From positions 10,359,001 to 10,423,000 of the forward strand of contig NC_134025.1 of NCBI RefSeq assembly GCF_964204645.1: 64,000 nucleotides of DNA, in the 5' to 3' direction. The translations under genes and the position numbers were made by a program. The stretch's first letter is position 1. The number at the start of each line of letters is the position of its first letter. This stretch comes from Tubulanus polymorphus (Eukaryota > Nemertea > Palaeonemertea > Tubulaniformes > Tubulanidae). Below the pieces are notes generated by a model that saw nothing but the letters and a program-made list of their open reading frames with translations, did no database searches and was not told the origin of the DNA. Of this stretch, positions 27,053 to 40,411 are shown in pieces.

Positions 27053-27603
27053 TCAGGAACCAAGGGCCTTCAGGCTAGCTGAAAAGGTTACCAATTTTCA
27101 TTGAAGGCACCAAGCCACAAATAAGCCTTGTGCCAAGAAAACCCATTTCTGGGTTAGGGTTTTACAGGCATTTCCAACCAACCACCCTCACCCCAAAATG
27201 TAACTAGGATAGCTTTCAATGGTTACCGTTTTCTAACACCTTTGATTCAATGAATATAACAAAATAATAGGTCAGGCTGCCTGAATATTACATAAACAAG
27301 TTAGTTATTCATCGTAATGGAATCCCCACCTGAATTGTCTCTACAAAACCGACATGGCAACCTCACTCATCATGTACCCAAAGACGGACTTTACACGAGT
27401 TTATGTAAAGTTAAACGATTAAAGTGTGTAGCAACATCACGGACTTTGATGTCTCAGTTGTTTGTCAAATAATGTTCATTGACTACCTATGTTGACGCAT
27501 GAAAAGTTTTCCCACGCACTTCACACAAGATATCATATAGGGTCAGATGCTTTTATCAATTCTTCTGACACTTCAGATTAGAATAAGTGTTCACATAGTT
27601 TGT

Positions 27604-27726
27604 AGCCACGAGCATTTTTGGCCAAATGGGTCCGTGCCTGTTTGCCCCGCCCGAAAACAAGTCAGAATCGCGATCGTGCTGAAATTCGGCTCGGGCCTGG
27701 TCCGACGTTTTTGGTCGGGCCAAATT
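27604..27726 (+). mobile_element. B6: truncated B-family MITE
   Basis: Begins AGCCACGAGCATTTTTGGCC and breaks off at TTTTTGGTCGGGCCAAATTA. It contains two copies of the terminal-half module, suggesting internal rearrangement. Confidence 0.65.
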
Positions 27727-29249
27727 AGATTTAATGGATATAGAAAATCGTCTTCCTGACTGGTATGAACAAACGCTCGAAATTCGATGCCGGGTAAAAT
27801 CGAGTTTTATTTGGCGGAAAAATACGCGGCGTGAAATAAAATTGCTAAAGGCTTTTTTCTACGGTTGGATCACGTGCGCGGAGGTCATACATCAGTCAGA
27901 GAAATCTCCGTTTACACTACTACATCCACCACCTCGTTATCACATAATATTTTATCATCGCGCTCAAACTCGTGCAACCACGGCTATCAGGCTATCACGG
28001 AGAAAAAGTATCTATTAAGTTCCCGAAGGGTGATAAATACTATTCAATCTGTACGAACCCGGAAGATATGATGAAATATGTTTTTGAAAAGGAAAAGTAA
28101 GCATTCCGACGTTTTTCCCTGCGGTATAACTGTTTTACACAGCAAGTGAATGGAGGGTGTTCTCAAATACGTCTTTGCAGGGGTGGATCCAGGGTCAATG
28201 GAAGGGGGATATCGACTTACAAAATTTAGGTCCCTTTTCAAAGCTATAGCCACAATTTTGTTGCTCGCATAGACATGATTTTTTAGAACTTCTTTAATGG
28301 TAAAACAGCTACGTTTTTCAGTTGTTCAATTCAATTGTTCAAAGCTTAATTTCGACTGTTCTTCTGAAAATATTCAGTCCGAAATTTTTGTGGAAGTTTC
28401 AAGGGACCTCAAAATTTCAGGGGGTTTCCAAATTCCCGCGGATACCTTCCCCATGTCCGCCAATGCTTCCGAATGGTGCAAGAGGGTATAAATTCTCAAG
28501 CAAGATGGAGCAGTGAACTAAGTCAGTCTACGCTATAGGGGCTCTGGTTTTACAAAGGTCACTTTCGACCTTTCCTATATAGCAGGATGAAGGGACATCG
28601 ATTAATTTCGCAAACGCTGACGATACCGTAACGGAAAGAACCAGCGTTATCAATAATGAATCACGTCCAAGAACGATGAGCGAGCACATTCTTATTGTGT
28701 CATTTCTTCATCTGTATATAGCATACGTAGAAGAATCGCACGTCTGCAAGCGAGTTCATGAAATTTTCAAAATATCCATTCGCGATTAATCAATCCGATC
28801 GGCGCATTCATTCTTCGTATATACCTCTCGGAATTACGCGCGCGAGAGAGGAGGGGGATATGATATCGCGAACGGCGACGAAAATCCGCGCAATCAATTC
28901 GTTCGCATGTGTCGGGATAAACGTAAACGCACTATATCAGGCGATGATCGCTACAAGAATGGAAACGGATCGCGACGAATTCACTGTCTATTAACAACAA
29001 TTATTCACACATCGCCGGCACAATACGTACCGACGACGACGATAATTCCCGGCGCCGTGGACCGTTCGCCGGTAAATGGATCAACTTCACAATCGGTCAG
29101 CCTTACGCGATTTTTCCCGAACGGCGCGCGCTTATCGCCCCGGTCCCAGAAGACGCGGCGACGTGCGAGGCGCTGTCTACACAAACCGGGTTGTTCGTAT
29201 TCGATGAGCGCGCGATCCATTCACGGATTCGAAGAATTTGCCGGTTGAA

Positions 29250-29575
29250 GATAATGATGGCTCTTACTGTAAACAAGAGTTAACAATATAGCCATTGATA
29301 TAGCAACAATATAGCCATCAACTCTCATTTCCTTCCCCTTTGTTTCTTCATTTCCCTTTCGTTTTTTCCCTAGGTGCTTGCGACAGCGGCCTAAAGGCTT
29401 TGCTTGGCCCACACTGAAAGCTACTGTTCTCTCTCTCTTTTTATAATTGTGCTTTTTTAAAAAAAATTGTAAATTTTATCGTTTGTTTTCTCTCAACCTG
29501 TGTACATAGCCTGTGTACATAGTCATGCTTTCTGTGAAGTAAATTTGAACTTTGAACTTTGATGTAACGCTATTT
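29250..29575 (+). repeat. 3' end of a second retroposon with TTGAACT tail
   Basis: Contains CCTGTGTACATAG twice in tandem, a T-rich stretch, and ends AATTTGAACTTTGAACTTTG. The duplicated TTTGAAC tail suggests a non-LTR 3' terminus. No coding sequence; 5' boundary uncertain. Confidence 0.5.
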
Positions 29576-31188
29576 CAGTGTTGTGACGATATATAGACAA
29601 TCCCACACTGATGTAACGAGAAAGATGAAAAGTGTGAAAAGTTTCCTGTCGCCTGATAATTTATGATTCTACGTTTCAACTATAACATCAGTAATCCTGA
29701 AGATGACTGTTCGGTTATAGTGCAAACATCAAATCAATAAATCATTAGCTTTAAAGGAAGGTTTTTGGACTCCATCTTCCTTGTTACATTGGTTTGGAAT
29801 TCTCTACACATGTACATGTATATATGGTTAACAATCTCTGATCATTTCAAATTAAATGAATACATCGAATATTTTCGGGTTTTCATATACCCATTCTAAG
29901 GACAACCTCCTGTTTGTTCTTCTATGGACTTTCAACGGAATAAGACTTTGAATCTTAATCGGGCATTTTCGATATCATTAATTTTTAAATGAGATTCCCC
30001 CCAACAACGAATTTCTGAGAATCAATTGATGAAGAGATGATTTTCGCTTTCCGTACTATGTACGCTGCAAAGATTTTTCGCGATCATCAGTAACTCTCGA
30101 TTGTTTCAGATGACGAGCAGAAAACGGCGGCGACGGTGAGATTGTTAAATTCAACGCTACCGTCGACGACGCATCGGGGGAATTAGCGGCTTTTAAATTG
30201 CGCCGCAATCATCAGTTTACGCGCAGAAAAGTGGCACTTTCTCGTCGCGAAGGGTGCCACTCGACCGGCTAATAGTTCCCCGTCGAAGCGACCGGTTTCC
30301 TGCTTTTAATGAAATCTGCGCGAAGAAAACGCCACGAAAGGAAATCGCCGACTGACCCACCGGGGATTGAAAGGTGGAATTTGTTTAACCTCGCAAAGTC
30401 GCACGTCGTCAACACGGTCGTGCGCGCAACGTTCTTAGCCGAGGTAAACGCGCGTTTGATCGGCGTTAAACCGATTTCCATTAATAAGATAATATGATGG
30501 ATAGGTGAAAAATGACGCCCCGTATCTACGAAAGGTGTTCGGAATGAGCGTTCGTTTTTAGAAAAATTCTTAATCGACGATCATTTTTATCGCGGCACGA
30601 GTATCATCGACTGGCGTATTAATCAGTTGAGCTGCCGCGGCGTCGTCGTCAGACAGGTGTCCGATACGTTTCAGATACAAATTCGTTACAGATAAAATAG
30701 CGTATGAATGAAGGAATGAATGAATTAAAAATAATTCGTCATTCATCAGTGGTGGTGGTGGTGGCGAAGGCCGCGTCGAGTCGAGTCGGAATTCTCTTAT
30801 GAATGATGAGCATATTTCAAATGATCGGAAAGAAAAACTCATCGAATAATAAAAGTAACTCGAAATTTTATCGACGCCTTAAGGGGTTCTATGTGAGCTC
30901 TTGTGCACTATGTCATCAATATTGGCGTTTCAAAATAACGATCAATTATGAATTTTGTAATCAAATCTATTTCCTAAATCTTATTCTATTTTGATTAATT
31001 TCGATAATTATTTTTAAGAGGATTACCGCCACATCATCAATATATCGGGGTTAGACTGGTTCCCGATCAATTCAATTCAATAACTGTTATATTAAAATCC
31101 AAAATAACTTTATTGATCCTTAATATCATATAGTTTATATTATTATCTTATTCATTGTCGACAATATTAAGCGATAAATGTGTTATTT

Positions 31189-31480
31189 TTAACCCTTTCA
31201 GTGCTAATTAATACCCTATAGTGCAAGAGATAATTTGAAAATTTTGAAGAATTCCACCCAAGTGTGTTGAATAACGGGAATACCACAACAGTGCGTCTAC
31301 ACCGCGACGCAGTGTATCATTAGTTACTAATATTTCACTATGTTTGACAGGTGCTACCATTTTTCAATAGAGATAAAAACTAATTACTAATTACATCAAT
31401 ACACCGCGATGCGGTGTACTAGCAAAATCCATTACTAATTTATGCACCGCACTGCGGTGTAGACGCACTGAAAGGGTTAA
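31189..31480 (+). mobile_element. M5: TTAA-flanked piggyBac-like MITE
   Basis: Well-preserved copy, 292 bp, TTAA both sides. The three palindromes (about 31300, 31400 and 31444) are nearly intact, including ATACACCGCGATGCGGTGTA. It makes the best reference copy for the family in this window. Confidence 0.88.
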
Positions 31481-32124
31481 AGAGCGCATACGAGAGGTAT
31501 CGATGTATGTAAACATTATTGTAACGGTTTTTACCGCATCAAACGAACATACAAGGATTGATAGATTGAAACGTAGACATTATATATTGAAAAAAAAAAA
31601 CAACAGTTTACGTATATGTAATTTGCTGTATACGTCGGCATCAATTCACAAACACGGCACCGGCTTACGGGGTTTTCTAAAAGGCGATATACATAATGCA
31701 ATGCAATTGTATCATTGAGAATGTGATTATTGACAAGCGCGCATGAATTATAGAATACGAGATCATTCTCGCAATTCAAAACGTGTATTTTTTAGTAATA
31801 TCGCGCTTAGATATCCGCATTCCATATTCGGTATCGAATCAATTAGGCTGGTTTTCCACACGAGAAGGACGTGGATGTGGAGGCGGAATTTTTCAAATCG
31901 CTTATCTCGGCGCCCACTTGTTGTCTAGGATCTACGATCTCTTTGTAAAGAATAGATAATTGTCAGCAAAGCATGGAGAGGACAGACATTTCTAGAAACC
32001 CGTGGACAGGACACACCGCAGTGGAAACCGAACATGCGCAATGATGTTTCGGCCCAACCCATGTTTCTTGTTTCTCGTAAACGTACGCAACACAGGGAAA
32101 CGCTCAAACATGTTTCTGTCTCCT

Positions 32125-32264
32125 GGGGCCGGTTGCATAGTCCTGGCTTAGACTTAAGACCAGTCTAAGACCAACTTAGATCTATAGCCAATCTAACAAC
32201 TTAAGACCAGTCTTAAGATTTAAGACCACTTTTGGACTTAAGTCACGACTGTGCAACTGGCCCC
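32125..32264. mobile_element. D3: best-preserved D-family MITE
   Basis: 140 bp, GGGGCCGGTTGCATAGTC at the left and GACTGTGCAACTGGCCCC at the right form terminal inverted repeats of about 18 bp. The core alternates CTTAAGACCAGTCTAAGACC and CTTAAGACCAGTCTTAAG. Confidence 0.82.
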
Positions 32265-34354
32265 TGCGTCCTATACGTCAGTGTGTGTTGGGCTTAAGTG
32301 TCTAAAGCAACCAATCACTTATCAACAAATCATATCTACAAACATTATACGCGACAAAAACAAAATATTTACATAATTCATGGGTTTTTTTGTTTACGGA
32401 CCCCAAAATATGCGATACAGATCTGACCTTCAACTTTTGACCGATTATTTTAGGATTATTTTCATTAATCGGCACCGAACTCAACCGTGCAAGCGCCGAC
32501 AAAAGAATAGCCGGTCCGGAAAATATGCAATATCTGACCTTGACCTTTTTGTCGGATTAGTTTTTCGCGAATCGACGACGACCGAAGAGACTATAATCCA
32601 CTTACCTGTAACGAACAGAAACAGAGAATTCGAAATTAGACACGACGAAAAAAGAGAAAACAAACAAAAGCTTATTAATTCATTAACGACAACAATTACG
32701 ACGTGACTTTCTCAGAAAAACGACAAGCCCGGGTTGTCTTTCTCTCTAAATGTCGCGCATTCGTTTCGAAACGCGGCGTCGAAAATGTCAAATCTTCAAG
32801 TTTCATCGGCGTATCTTTTTTCCGCTCCGAAAGAACGTTTCAATGACTTCTGGTTCGAATCGTTAAGTTCATTATCTTTCATCGTCGTCGTCATCATCAT
32901 CCGAGATGAAGATTTCGGTTGTAACTCAAAAGATTATTATGATTTCGTATTAAAGATTTGCTAGCTGCGGTAGTTTATTATTATATTTGTAACATTTGCG
33001 AGGCGCGCCGCATGCCCGCGATACAGGGCCCGGCTGCGCTAATGACGGTTTTATGAAGGGATTTCATGAACACAACCTCGATCGACCGCGGCTAATTAAT
33101 CTCTGCTTCGACTTTATACTTGGACAAATCATCGTTCGTTCGCCGGCAGAAAATTTTCTCCACGAAAATTTCGCTGATTAATCATATTCATTTAGGCCCG
33201 ACGACGACGACGATGATGAAATGGGCGACGACGTTTTGCGATCGATTCAAGGTATAACCTGAATGAATGGCATAAGCAAAGTACCCTTTAATGGACCTCT
33301 CTTCACTCTAAACCCTTTCAGTGCGTCGACACCACAGTGCGGTGTATAAATCAGTGATGGACTTTGTTAGTACACCGCACTGAAGTGTATTGATGTAATT
33401 CGTAAATGTTTTCATCTCTGATGAAAGATGGCAGCACCTGTCAACACAGTTAGATATAAGTAACTAATGATACACCGCGGTGCGGTGTAGATACATCATA
33501 GCTGATGCCTGTTATTTGATGCACTGGACTGGAATTTTCAAACATTTTCAAGTTATCTCTTGCACTTAATGGTATCAATTAGTCAGCACTGGAAGGGTTA
33601 ATTAACAGTAGGAACTTTGCCGCGATAACCCTTAACTTTGATATTCAGTTGATCAAGCTATATATGCGTCTGTAATCTTCATACGTATTAGAATTGGGTG
33701 GAGTAGCGCGAACTTTGTTTGATTTTTGCTTTCAATTAGGCGCCACCGCCGCCGAAGATGACGAAGTAAATAACCATCTTATTACCAATATCCACAACGA
33801 ATAAACTACAATAACATGCTTTTAATTGAAATAGATGATATAATGATTAACCAGAAAATCACGGAGATCAACCACCCAATCGCGCAAAATATGAGCAAAG
33901 AACGATTTTAAAAGTGCGAAATTATTTCAGAAAAGGCATATGGCCTACGCCCTGACATCAATGGATTCAGCAGTCCCGGTGCAATGTAGTCAGATAATAC
34001 ACGAGCATTAAAAAACCCGCCCTTATATCGCGTGCACAATTTGGGATCTTTCAAAAACCCACAATGAGTATGAAATACCATATGTTCTTTTTGAGTTCTG
34101 GATTTCGTTTTTAATTCAATTGCACCTGTAGACCGAGGAGTAGTGGAAGCCGGTTAGAACTGTATTATCATCAGTTAGTAAAGCATTTGGGAATCACGAA
34201 ATTCTAACTGTTACTTTGAACTCATTAAATTGGTATCCGGTTCAGATGCCAGTGTCATAAAGTTAACATTTCATTTAAAGTTTCATTATCATAATCGTCT
34301 TGTTATACAAAATCAAATGGCGAATCTACAGATAAGTTACATCTCATTGGTATT
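32265..34354. other. Intergenic DNA around M6
   Basis: Block 32990-33240 is CG-rich, with TTTTATGA, CTAATTAATC and GATTAATCATA words like homeodomain sites. No exon supported. Confidence 0.5.
33309..33601 (-). mobile_element. M6: piggyBac-like MITE
   Basis: Inverted copy starting TAAACCCTTTCAGTGCGTC (left TTAA mutated to CTAA or TAAA) and ending AGTCAGCACTGGAAGGGTTAA. Palindromes are partly decayed, for example CACCACAGTGCGGTGTA. Confidence 0.84.
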
Positions 34355-34541
34355 AGCCGTGATCACACGGAGATGATTTGGCCCAGGCCAAATTGGCACC
34401 GATCAGGCCCGAGTCAAATTTGGCCTGTGCTTAATTAGAGAGCGCCTTCACCAGGCCAAACGGGTCTATTTTGGCACCCGTGTGAACGGTTGACCTGGGC
34501 CGAATTTAGCCCGGGCCAAAAATGCTGGCCTGATCGCATCT
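34355..34541 (-). mobile_element. B7: internally deleted B-family MITE
   Basis: Has both ends (AGCCGTGATCACACGGAGAC and GGCCTGATCGCATCT) in 187 bp. The central GAATTGCAACT block is lost. Confidence 0.75.
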
Positions 34542-35231
34542 ATAGTGCGCATTGGCAAGCGAATAATTCAGCTTAGAATGCAGAATTTGAGGCTACGAAC
34601 AGAAAGATGATTCTAGCGCGAAGCATCATCATCATCAGCGTCATCATCATCATCGTTGCGTCAGATTGCAGGTATATAAGCGATGATTTATCCGCTTTGA
34701 AGGAGTATATGATCCTGTAATTCATGGCCAAATTAAAACAAATACCCGGCAATGCCGGTTTCAATGAAAGTTCCCATCGCGTCTGATGATGATTTATACC
34801 GCGTATTATAATTGGAAATAATGGCGCGAATTGAAAATTCCGATCGGTAACAATCGCGTGCGCGTTTCATCGCCGAGGGGTTATTAAAATGTGAAATAAA
34901 ATCCGATGTCGTTTTGCGCTTAACGATTTCGAAACACCCGATTTTCGAACGTTTTAAGCCGTTCATCCGACTGCGCGCAATTAAACTCAGCCTATGAATT
35001 AGCCAATTGACTGATGACAAATTGAATTTAACCATGTTTTTATATACTTGTTATGCGTTTGATAGGTAAAAACCTTTTTTCGAAAATTCATCCCTAATAT
35101 CGTATCCATCAAATTTTCCGAAGCAACATTCGGTCTAATGAGACCAGGCCGACAAAAAAAATGACTAGTTGTTTTACGTCGAACAAGTTGACTGAACACT
35201 GGCTAAAAACTTCTTGAATGGCAAAGACACT

Positions 35232-35848
35232 AGCCGCAATCATGCCGAGACGATTTGGCCTGGGCCAAATTAGCACGGATCGGGCCCAAATCAAATTTGG
35301 CCCGAGCCTTTTTAGAAACATGTAAACCACTCTCTCGATACTAATCAATGCTCAAACAAAGCGAATTGAGTCGCTTAACCCTTCCAGTGTGTCTACACCG
35401 CAGTGCGGTGTATGAATCAGTGATGGATTTTGCTAGTACACCGCACTGTGGGGTATTGATGTAATTAGTAATTCTCTCTCTTGAAAGATGGCAGCACCAG
35501 TCAAACAGTGAAATATTAGTTACTAAAGATACATCGCACCACGGTGTAGACGCACCATTGTGGTATTCCTGTTATTCAACACACTAGGGTGGAATTTCTC
35601 AAAATATTCAAATTATCTCCAGCACTATAAGGTATCAATTAGTCAGCACTGAAAGGGTTAAGGGACCAGTTACAATTTATACACACAATAATTTGACCTG
35701 TGCTAAAATTTGGCTTGGTCCTTTTCTGGCAGTTTTTGGTCGGGCCATAGATGCTAAACAATGGGCACTGGCTCATTTGGCACCCGTGCGAGCAGTTGTT
35801 CCGGGCCTAATTTGGTCTGGGGAAAAAAGTACTTGTGTTATCGCGGCT
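35232..35848 (-). mobile_element. B8: B-family MITE split by M7
   Basis: Left part 35232-35374 ends in AAACAAAGCGAATTGAGTCGC. Right part 35662-35848 resumes at GGGACCAGTTACAATTTA, which are adjacent blocks in intact copies such as B3. The 287-bp M7 lies between them. Confidence 0.83.
35375..35661 (-). mobile_element. M7: piggyBac-like MITE inserted in a B element
   Basis: Inverted copy with TTAA at both ends (35375-35378 and 35658-35661). The flanks on its two sides are the two halves of one B-family element, so it landed in an existing repeat and is younger than it. Confidence 0.9.
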
Positions 35849-37909
35849 ACTATTGCAACTAGTTCAGTTAACTTGAATTACTGGGGTGCACTGCACTTTG
35901 CCTTATACAAAGTCAGCTAACATCGAGGCACGCGTACGAGCGGTACGCTTATGTTGATTAAGTACACGATATTGAAAAGATTTTCTATTGAAATATGGAT
36001 TAATTAACGTCAGCATTTCCGCATTAAATCCACCGGAATGCTAAACAATAACAGGCCGGGCGCGAGCCCCGTAGGTCGGTCGGTTAGTTTAATGAATCAG
36101 TTATGCAACGGGCCAGTTGAAATAAATAGGACTGCCATATTACTGTTACATCGATGTTTGATATTTAAACTTAGTGGCTGTAATAATCAACATTAGGTTA
36201 ATAATCGACGTTATGGGAACCAGTCAATGTGCAACTCTTAACTACACAAGAGTCTCAACCTAAATATTTCATACAATGCAATCGCGTTCACCTGTGATTC
36301 AGCAATTAAAACGAACGTGCATAATACACTCAGTATAGTTTCAGGTAGATTTCGTTCGGCGTTGCAACAAATTCAACAACAACAGCCCGAATACGCGGAA
36401 AATTGTGCAATTCAAATTAATATATGCCGTGATTCAATGTTATTATTCACAATTCGTAGAAAGTCGCGAAAAGCTATCGCCGGAAAAATACCGTAACGTA
36501 GCGCAAGCAAAAGCTAAATAGATAAAAGAAAATAGCGCGAGTATTTATTTAATAACGCGTAGGTTATGCGTGACGCAACATTGCTTTACTATACTTCGCT
36601 TCGAAAAAAAGTGAACCCGCTTTAGGTTATCTGTGTGCTTAATTATGGATTTACACGATATACTTGTGAATGAAAAGAAACCAACTGATGACATCTGTCC
36701 CGTTCGGTATATGGGGACTTCCGTGAAAACCAGCTACGACATATGCTGCGTCATTGTATCGTAATTTTTATGGCGAATTCGTTATCGATCTTTGCCCTGT
36801 AAGGTCGACCCGAGGTGTTGTATTGGGGGTCGATTAAACACAAGCACGTCGGGCGTTCCGGTTTCGGGTGGGCGTCTGAAACGACTCGTGCAGATGCTCA
36901 ACAACCCGGCGTAAACAGCTACGACGAAGAAATCCGAGTCGAAACCGATGTCACCGTAGACGACATCAAAATCAAACATGGCCGGCAGGAGGCTTCGCGC
37001 AATGGTTTTATAACGCGTGTATTTATGGATGCTCGAATACTCGAATATCAAACATCAAACATCGTAGGCAAATAAAATAAGCCTAATTAAAAAAAAGAGC
37101 AACTGTCATGCTATGGCTCCCTATGATTTCCCAGGGATCTATGGAAAGTTGGTTTTTTTTACGAGTACCGTGATTTTTAAATCCCTGCAGAACATTCGCA
37201 CATCCAGTTTCAAAGAGGATTTTGATATTCGAAACTCGAACAAAACAAAACAAGCTGCATCGTAAACAACTCAACAAATGACAGAAATTTGATTTGTGTT
37301 TTTTATTTTCAAAATGACAACGAAAAATTGACTAGGAAATATTCCACGTTTTATTCGGGAAAACTATTGGAACAACATTAACAATCATGTATATTTTCCT
37401 GTTCGGAATGCCCAAAGCATAGCAAGCAATAAACATATCTCTAAAAGTCACAATTCCTAAGGTCAGCTAGATCGTAAATAGCCACCAACTGAAACTATAA
37501 GTCTTACTAATTCGTCAGGTATTCAGGATGAGCAATATAATATAATGAAGATCATTACTATAGCATTAAGTCAATAAGATATCATTTTATTATTCAGGTC
37601 ACTGGGAGATATGCCAACGCTGTGAACATATAGTATTCATATCAAATTCAATAGATAAGAATGAATTCATTACCTATAGCTATGTGTGTGTATGTGTGCT
37701 TTTATGTGCGGCGTATATAAATTATGGGTTCCTATATCCATGTGTGGCTTCGTGGTTTATGGACGATGTGCTAATGACTAGCTAACTTAATGGTTCGAAT
37801 ACCAGTGAGGGCACCTTAGGCACTTTAGGCTTCATAATAGAGGATTCACAATTCTGTCTGCTCAAGATCCTGGAGTCGTTCATATGCACGTTTATCGTTT
37901 TTTTCAATG

Positions 37910-38040
37910 TTGCGGCCACTTTTATTTGACTTGCTTTTTAGCCATGGCATGCACGCTGTTTGTTGCTGACTTGATTTCCAATCGATTAGACATAGAACAG
38001 TTTGGTTTTACATGCGATCTAGCAATCTCAACAAATTGTC
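37910..38040 (+). repeat. H2: second copy of the H repeat, truncated
   Basis: GCGGCCACTTTTATTTGAC then GCATGCACGCTGTTT and TTCCAATCGATTAGACA parallel H1 at 24458-24550. It stops shortly before D4. Confidence 0.6.
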
Positions 38041-38074
38041 CTTGATTTTTGGCATTTCTGGTATCCCATTTCAA

Positions 38075-38209
38075 GAGCCGGTTGCACAGTCATGGCCTAT
38101 ATCTAAGATCAATCTATGACCAACTTAGTTCTGTAGCCAATTTAACATCTTACGACCAGAGATTAAAGACCAATTTTGGACATAAGTCGTAACTGTATAA
38201 TTGCGGTCT
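38075..38209. mobile_element. D4: D-family MITE
   Basis: AGAGCCGGTTGCACAGTCAT at the left and AACTGTATAATTGCGGTCTC at the right, with the CCAACTTAG and CCAATTTAACATCTTA core. Right end is mutated. Confidence 0.7.
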
Positions 38210-38974
38210 CCTCTTTAATTGTAGCTCTATTGTCAAAATTAGATTCGCTTTTATCAAGAGATTCAATATCTACTTGAAGAGACTCCTGACCGGGTGTGGG
38301 GTTAAATATCTTAATCTATGTCGATCCAACCCGCTTTCATCATTCAATACAACTTCAAAGTACCACAGATTTAACCCCAAGATCTAATTAAAAGTATTAT
38401 ATAAATATATCGATAAACCATAGAATTTTGACTTTCAGCCATCAGTCGATTGAGTACGAGGGGGCACAAAATTCGATCGGAAATAATAAAAGCGCGGATA
38501 ACAACCGACGAAACAATCGAGCTATCAAAAGAGATAAACGAAACGAAAATGTATTTCTGTTCTTAATACCCGCTGGAAAGGCGCTATTGAATTACGCGCC
38601 TGAATTTCTAACAACTTAAGTGAACTGAAGAAGGCGTTAATGTTATCGTTATTGCCCTCTGCAGATTGGAAAATGTCATTGTTTCTGTTTCAACCAGGAA
38701 AAATCCATTAAAACCTGAATAGGTTCATCAGGCATCGAACTCGACTTCAATACATACATACGAGATACATGAAATTATTTTTTGTTTGTTTTAAAGAGAC
38801 AGATCGCAATAATACCGTTCTATAGTTCAAACTTTGCCCCGGAGCGTCGTCAGAGAGCGATCGATTTTCGAAAACTTCGCTGTAGATAATAATACGTAAA
38901 CACTCGTGTTGTTTGCATCACAGTCGGTATCGTCGTCGGCGACTATTCATATCGTTATCATCTTTTTAAGCGGA

Positions 38975-38995
38975 TGCTGCTGCTGCTGCTGCTGC
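38975..38995. repeat. (TGC)7 microsatellite
   Basis: Seven TGC units. On the minus strand they give an Ala run in a short frame that has no other support. Confidence 0.93.
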
Positions 38996-39750
38996 CCGGT
39001 TCCAGGGTCGGAAACCAGCGCCGAACGGCTTCTTCGTCTCGGAAAAACACGAATCCCGTTTTAAGATGAAAAGTGTACGAATACGCCGGCACTCCGTAAT
39101 GTTTCGCTGGTCGAAGAAACAAGTAAAGATGAAAAGTATTTCGATAAAAAGCCTCGACGACAACGACTACAAACTACCGTAATCTAGTAGTAGCGGCGTT
39201 TTTACGAATCGCCGTGGTTCGTTCGGCTTTTAGCGGTACGCGTTGCATTGCCATCGAGTTAGCCGTCGTTGTTGCGTGAATTGCGTGACCATTCATGCGT
39301 AATGGCTTCTTTGATTGTATTATTGTCCGGCGACCGTAAGGACGGAATTTCCTCGCTCGCCTGTTTAACCGGCAATTAGTTATAATTACTCGAAATTACG
39401 CGCGCGCGCACTCAGAAGGCACAACGTTACTCATGTGTGTCTCAGCAGCAGCGGCAGCGCTGGAAATTGCGCCAAACACCTATTACGCGGCACGCGCCGT
39501 ACATATAAACAAACCAACGCCAACGCCACGATTCTTGGAAGCGACCTGTATATTTACAAATCGCGATGATCCGGCGATGATAAGCACTCAAACATTTATC
39601 GATATTAGAATTTTTTACGCTTTTCTGAGTAAAACAGATACTGCACACGCTCCTCTTCGCATGAGCGTATTAAAGCAAATCAATAAATGACTCTTTTTTT
39701 ACCCCTCCATAGATTGATCACCAGCACCAGGTAGTAACTATACTTCTATA

Positions 39751-39982
39751 ATCGCGATCACACGAATCTGGCCCGGGAAGAACTGTTCACATCGGAGCCA
39801 AGCGGCCCGTGCCAAATTTAGCTCGGTACAAATGATTGCGTCTGAATTGCAACTGGTTCTGGAAATGACTCACTTCACTTTGTTTAAGCATTGTTAAGTA
39901 TCTAGTGAGTGGTTTACATATGAATGTGTTCTCTAATTAGGCACGGGCCAAATTTGGGCCTGCCAACTGTGTGATCGCGGCT
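39751..39982 (+). mobile_element. B9: B-family MITE
   Basis: From ATCGCGATCACACGAATC to ACTGTGTGATCGCGGCT, with GACTCACTTCACTTTGTTT and GTGAGTGGTTTACA inside. About 230 bp, a little shortened. Confidence 0.8.
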
Positions 39983-40411
39983 TAAGGATAATCAGGTGGT
40001 CGCTGTGACGACATTTGGACAATTGATGGGAGGCCATCTCTACGGACTCGCAATATAATCAGACGAGCCGGTCTCGAAAACGATCAAGAAGCTAATTTCG
40101 ATCATTTTAGTAAGCCAATCAACGAGCGAGTCTCCATTGTCTCGCTGGGGGAAAATCAGTGAAACAACCAGCATCCAACTATCCGCGAAATCAATCTATT
40201 TTCCTATCAACCTGCTGGGAAAATAAGGAAAATCAGTTATCAATTTGCATAAAAGTTTTTTCTGAACGCTTTCCATGCATAAAATAGAATGAAATATTTG
40301 CTGAATATCAGATACTTTAGCAGCTTTCCTGAAGATAATGACGAACTGAACTGAATTGGGAGATGGTTATCGAAGGGTCGTAGAAAAAGCTGCTAGCTCC
40401 GAATACATACA

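Larger units (their letters stand above)
24861..31188. other. Intergenic DNA outside the listed repeats
   Basis: Alternating AT-rich and CG-rich blocks, e.g. 25240-25380, 26390-26700, 28800-29240 and 30100-30480, the last two unusually rich in CG and CGACG. A GGT run lies at 30751-30765. The CG-rich blocks give longer open frames by composition only. Confidence 0.5.
35849..39750. other. Intergenic DNA outside the listed repeats
   Basis: Block 36000-36110 looks unique and non-random (GCATTTCCGCATTAAATC, TTAGTTTAATGAATCAG), and 38800-39440 is CG-rich. Overlapping frames at 36782-37075 run on both strands without motif. No gene called. Confidence 0.5.

Noticed and set aside
36782-37075. Overlapping frames on both strands with fairly protein-like composition
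   Set aside because: Neither matches a family I know, and open frames on both strands point to base composition. It would be worth an RNA check but cannot be called.
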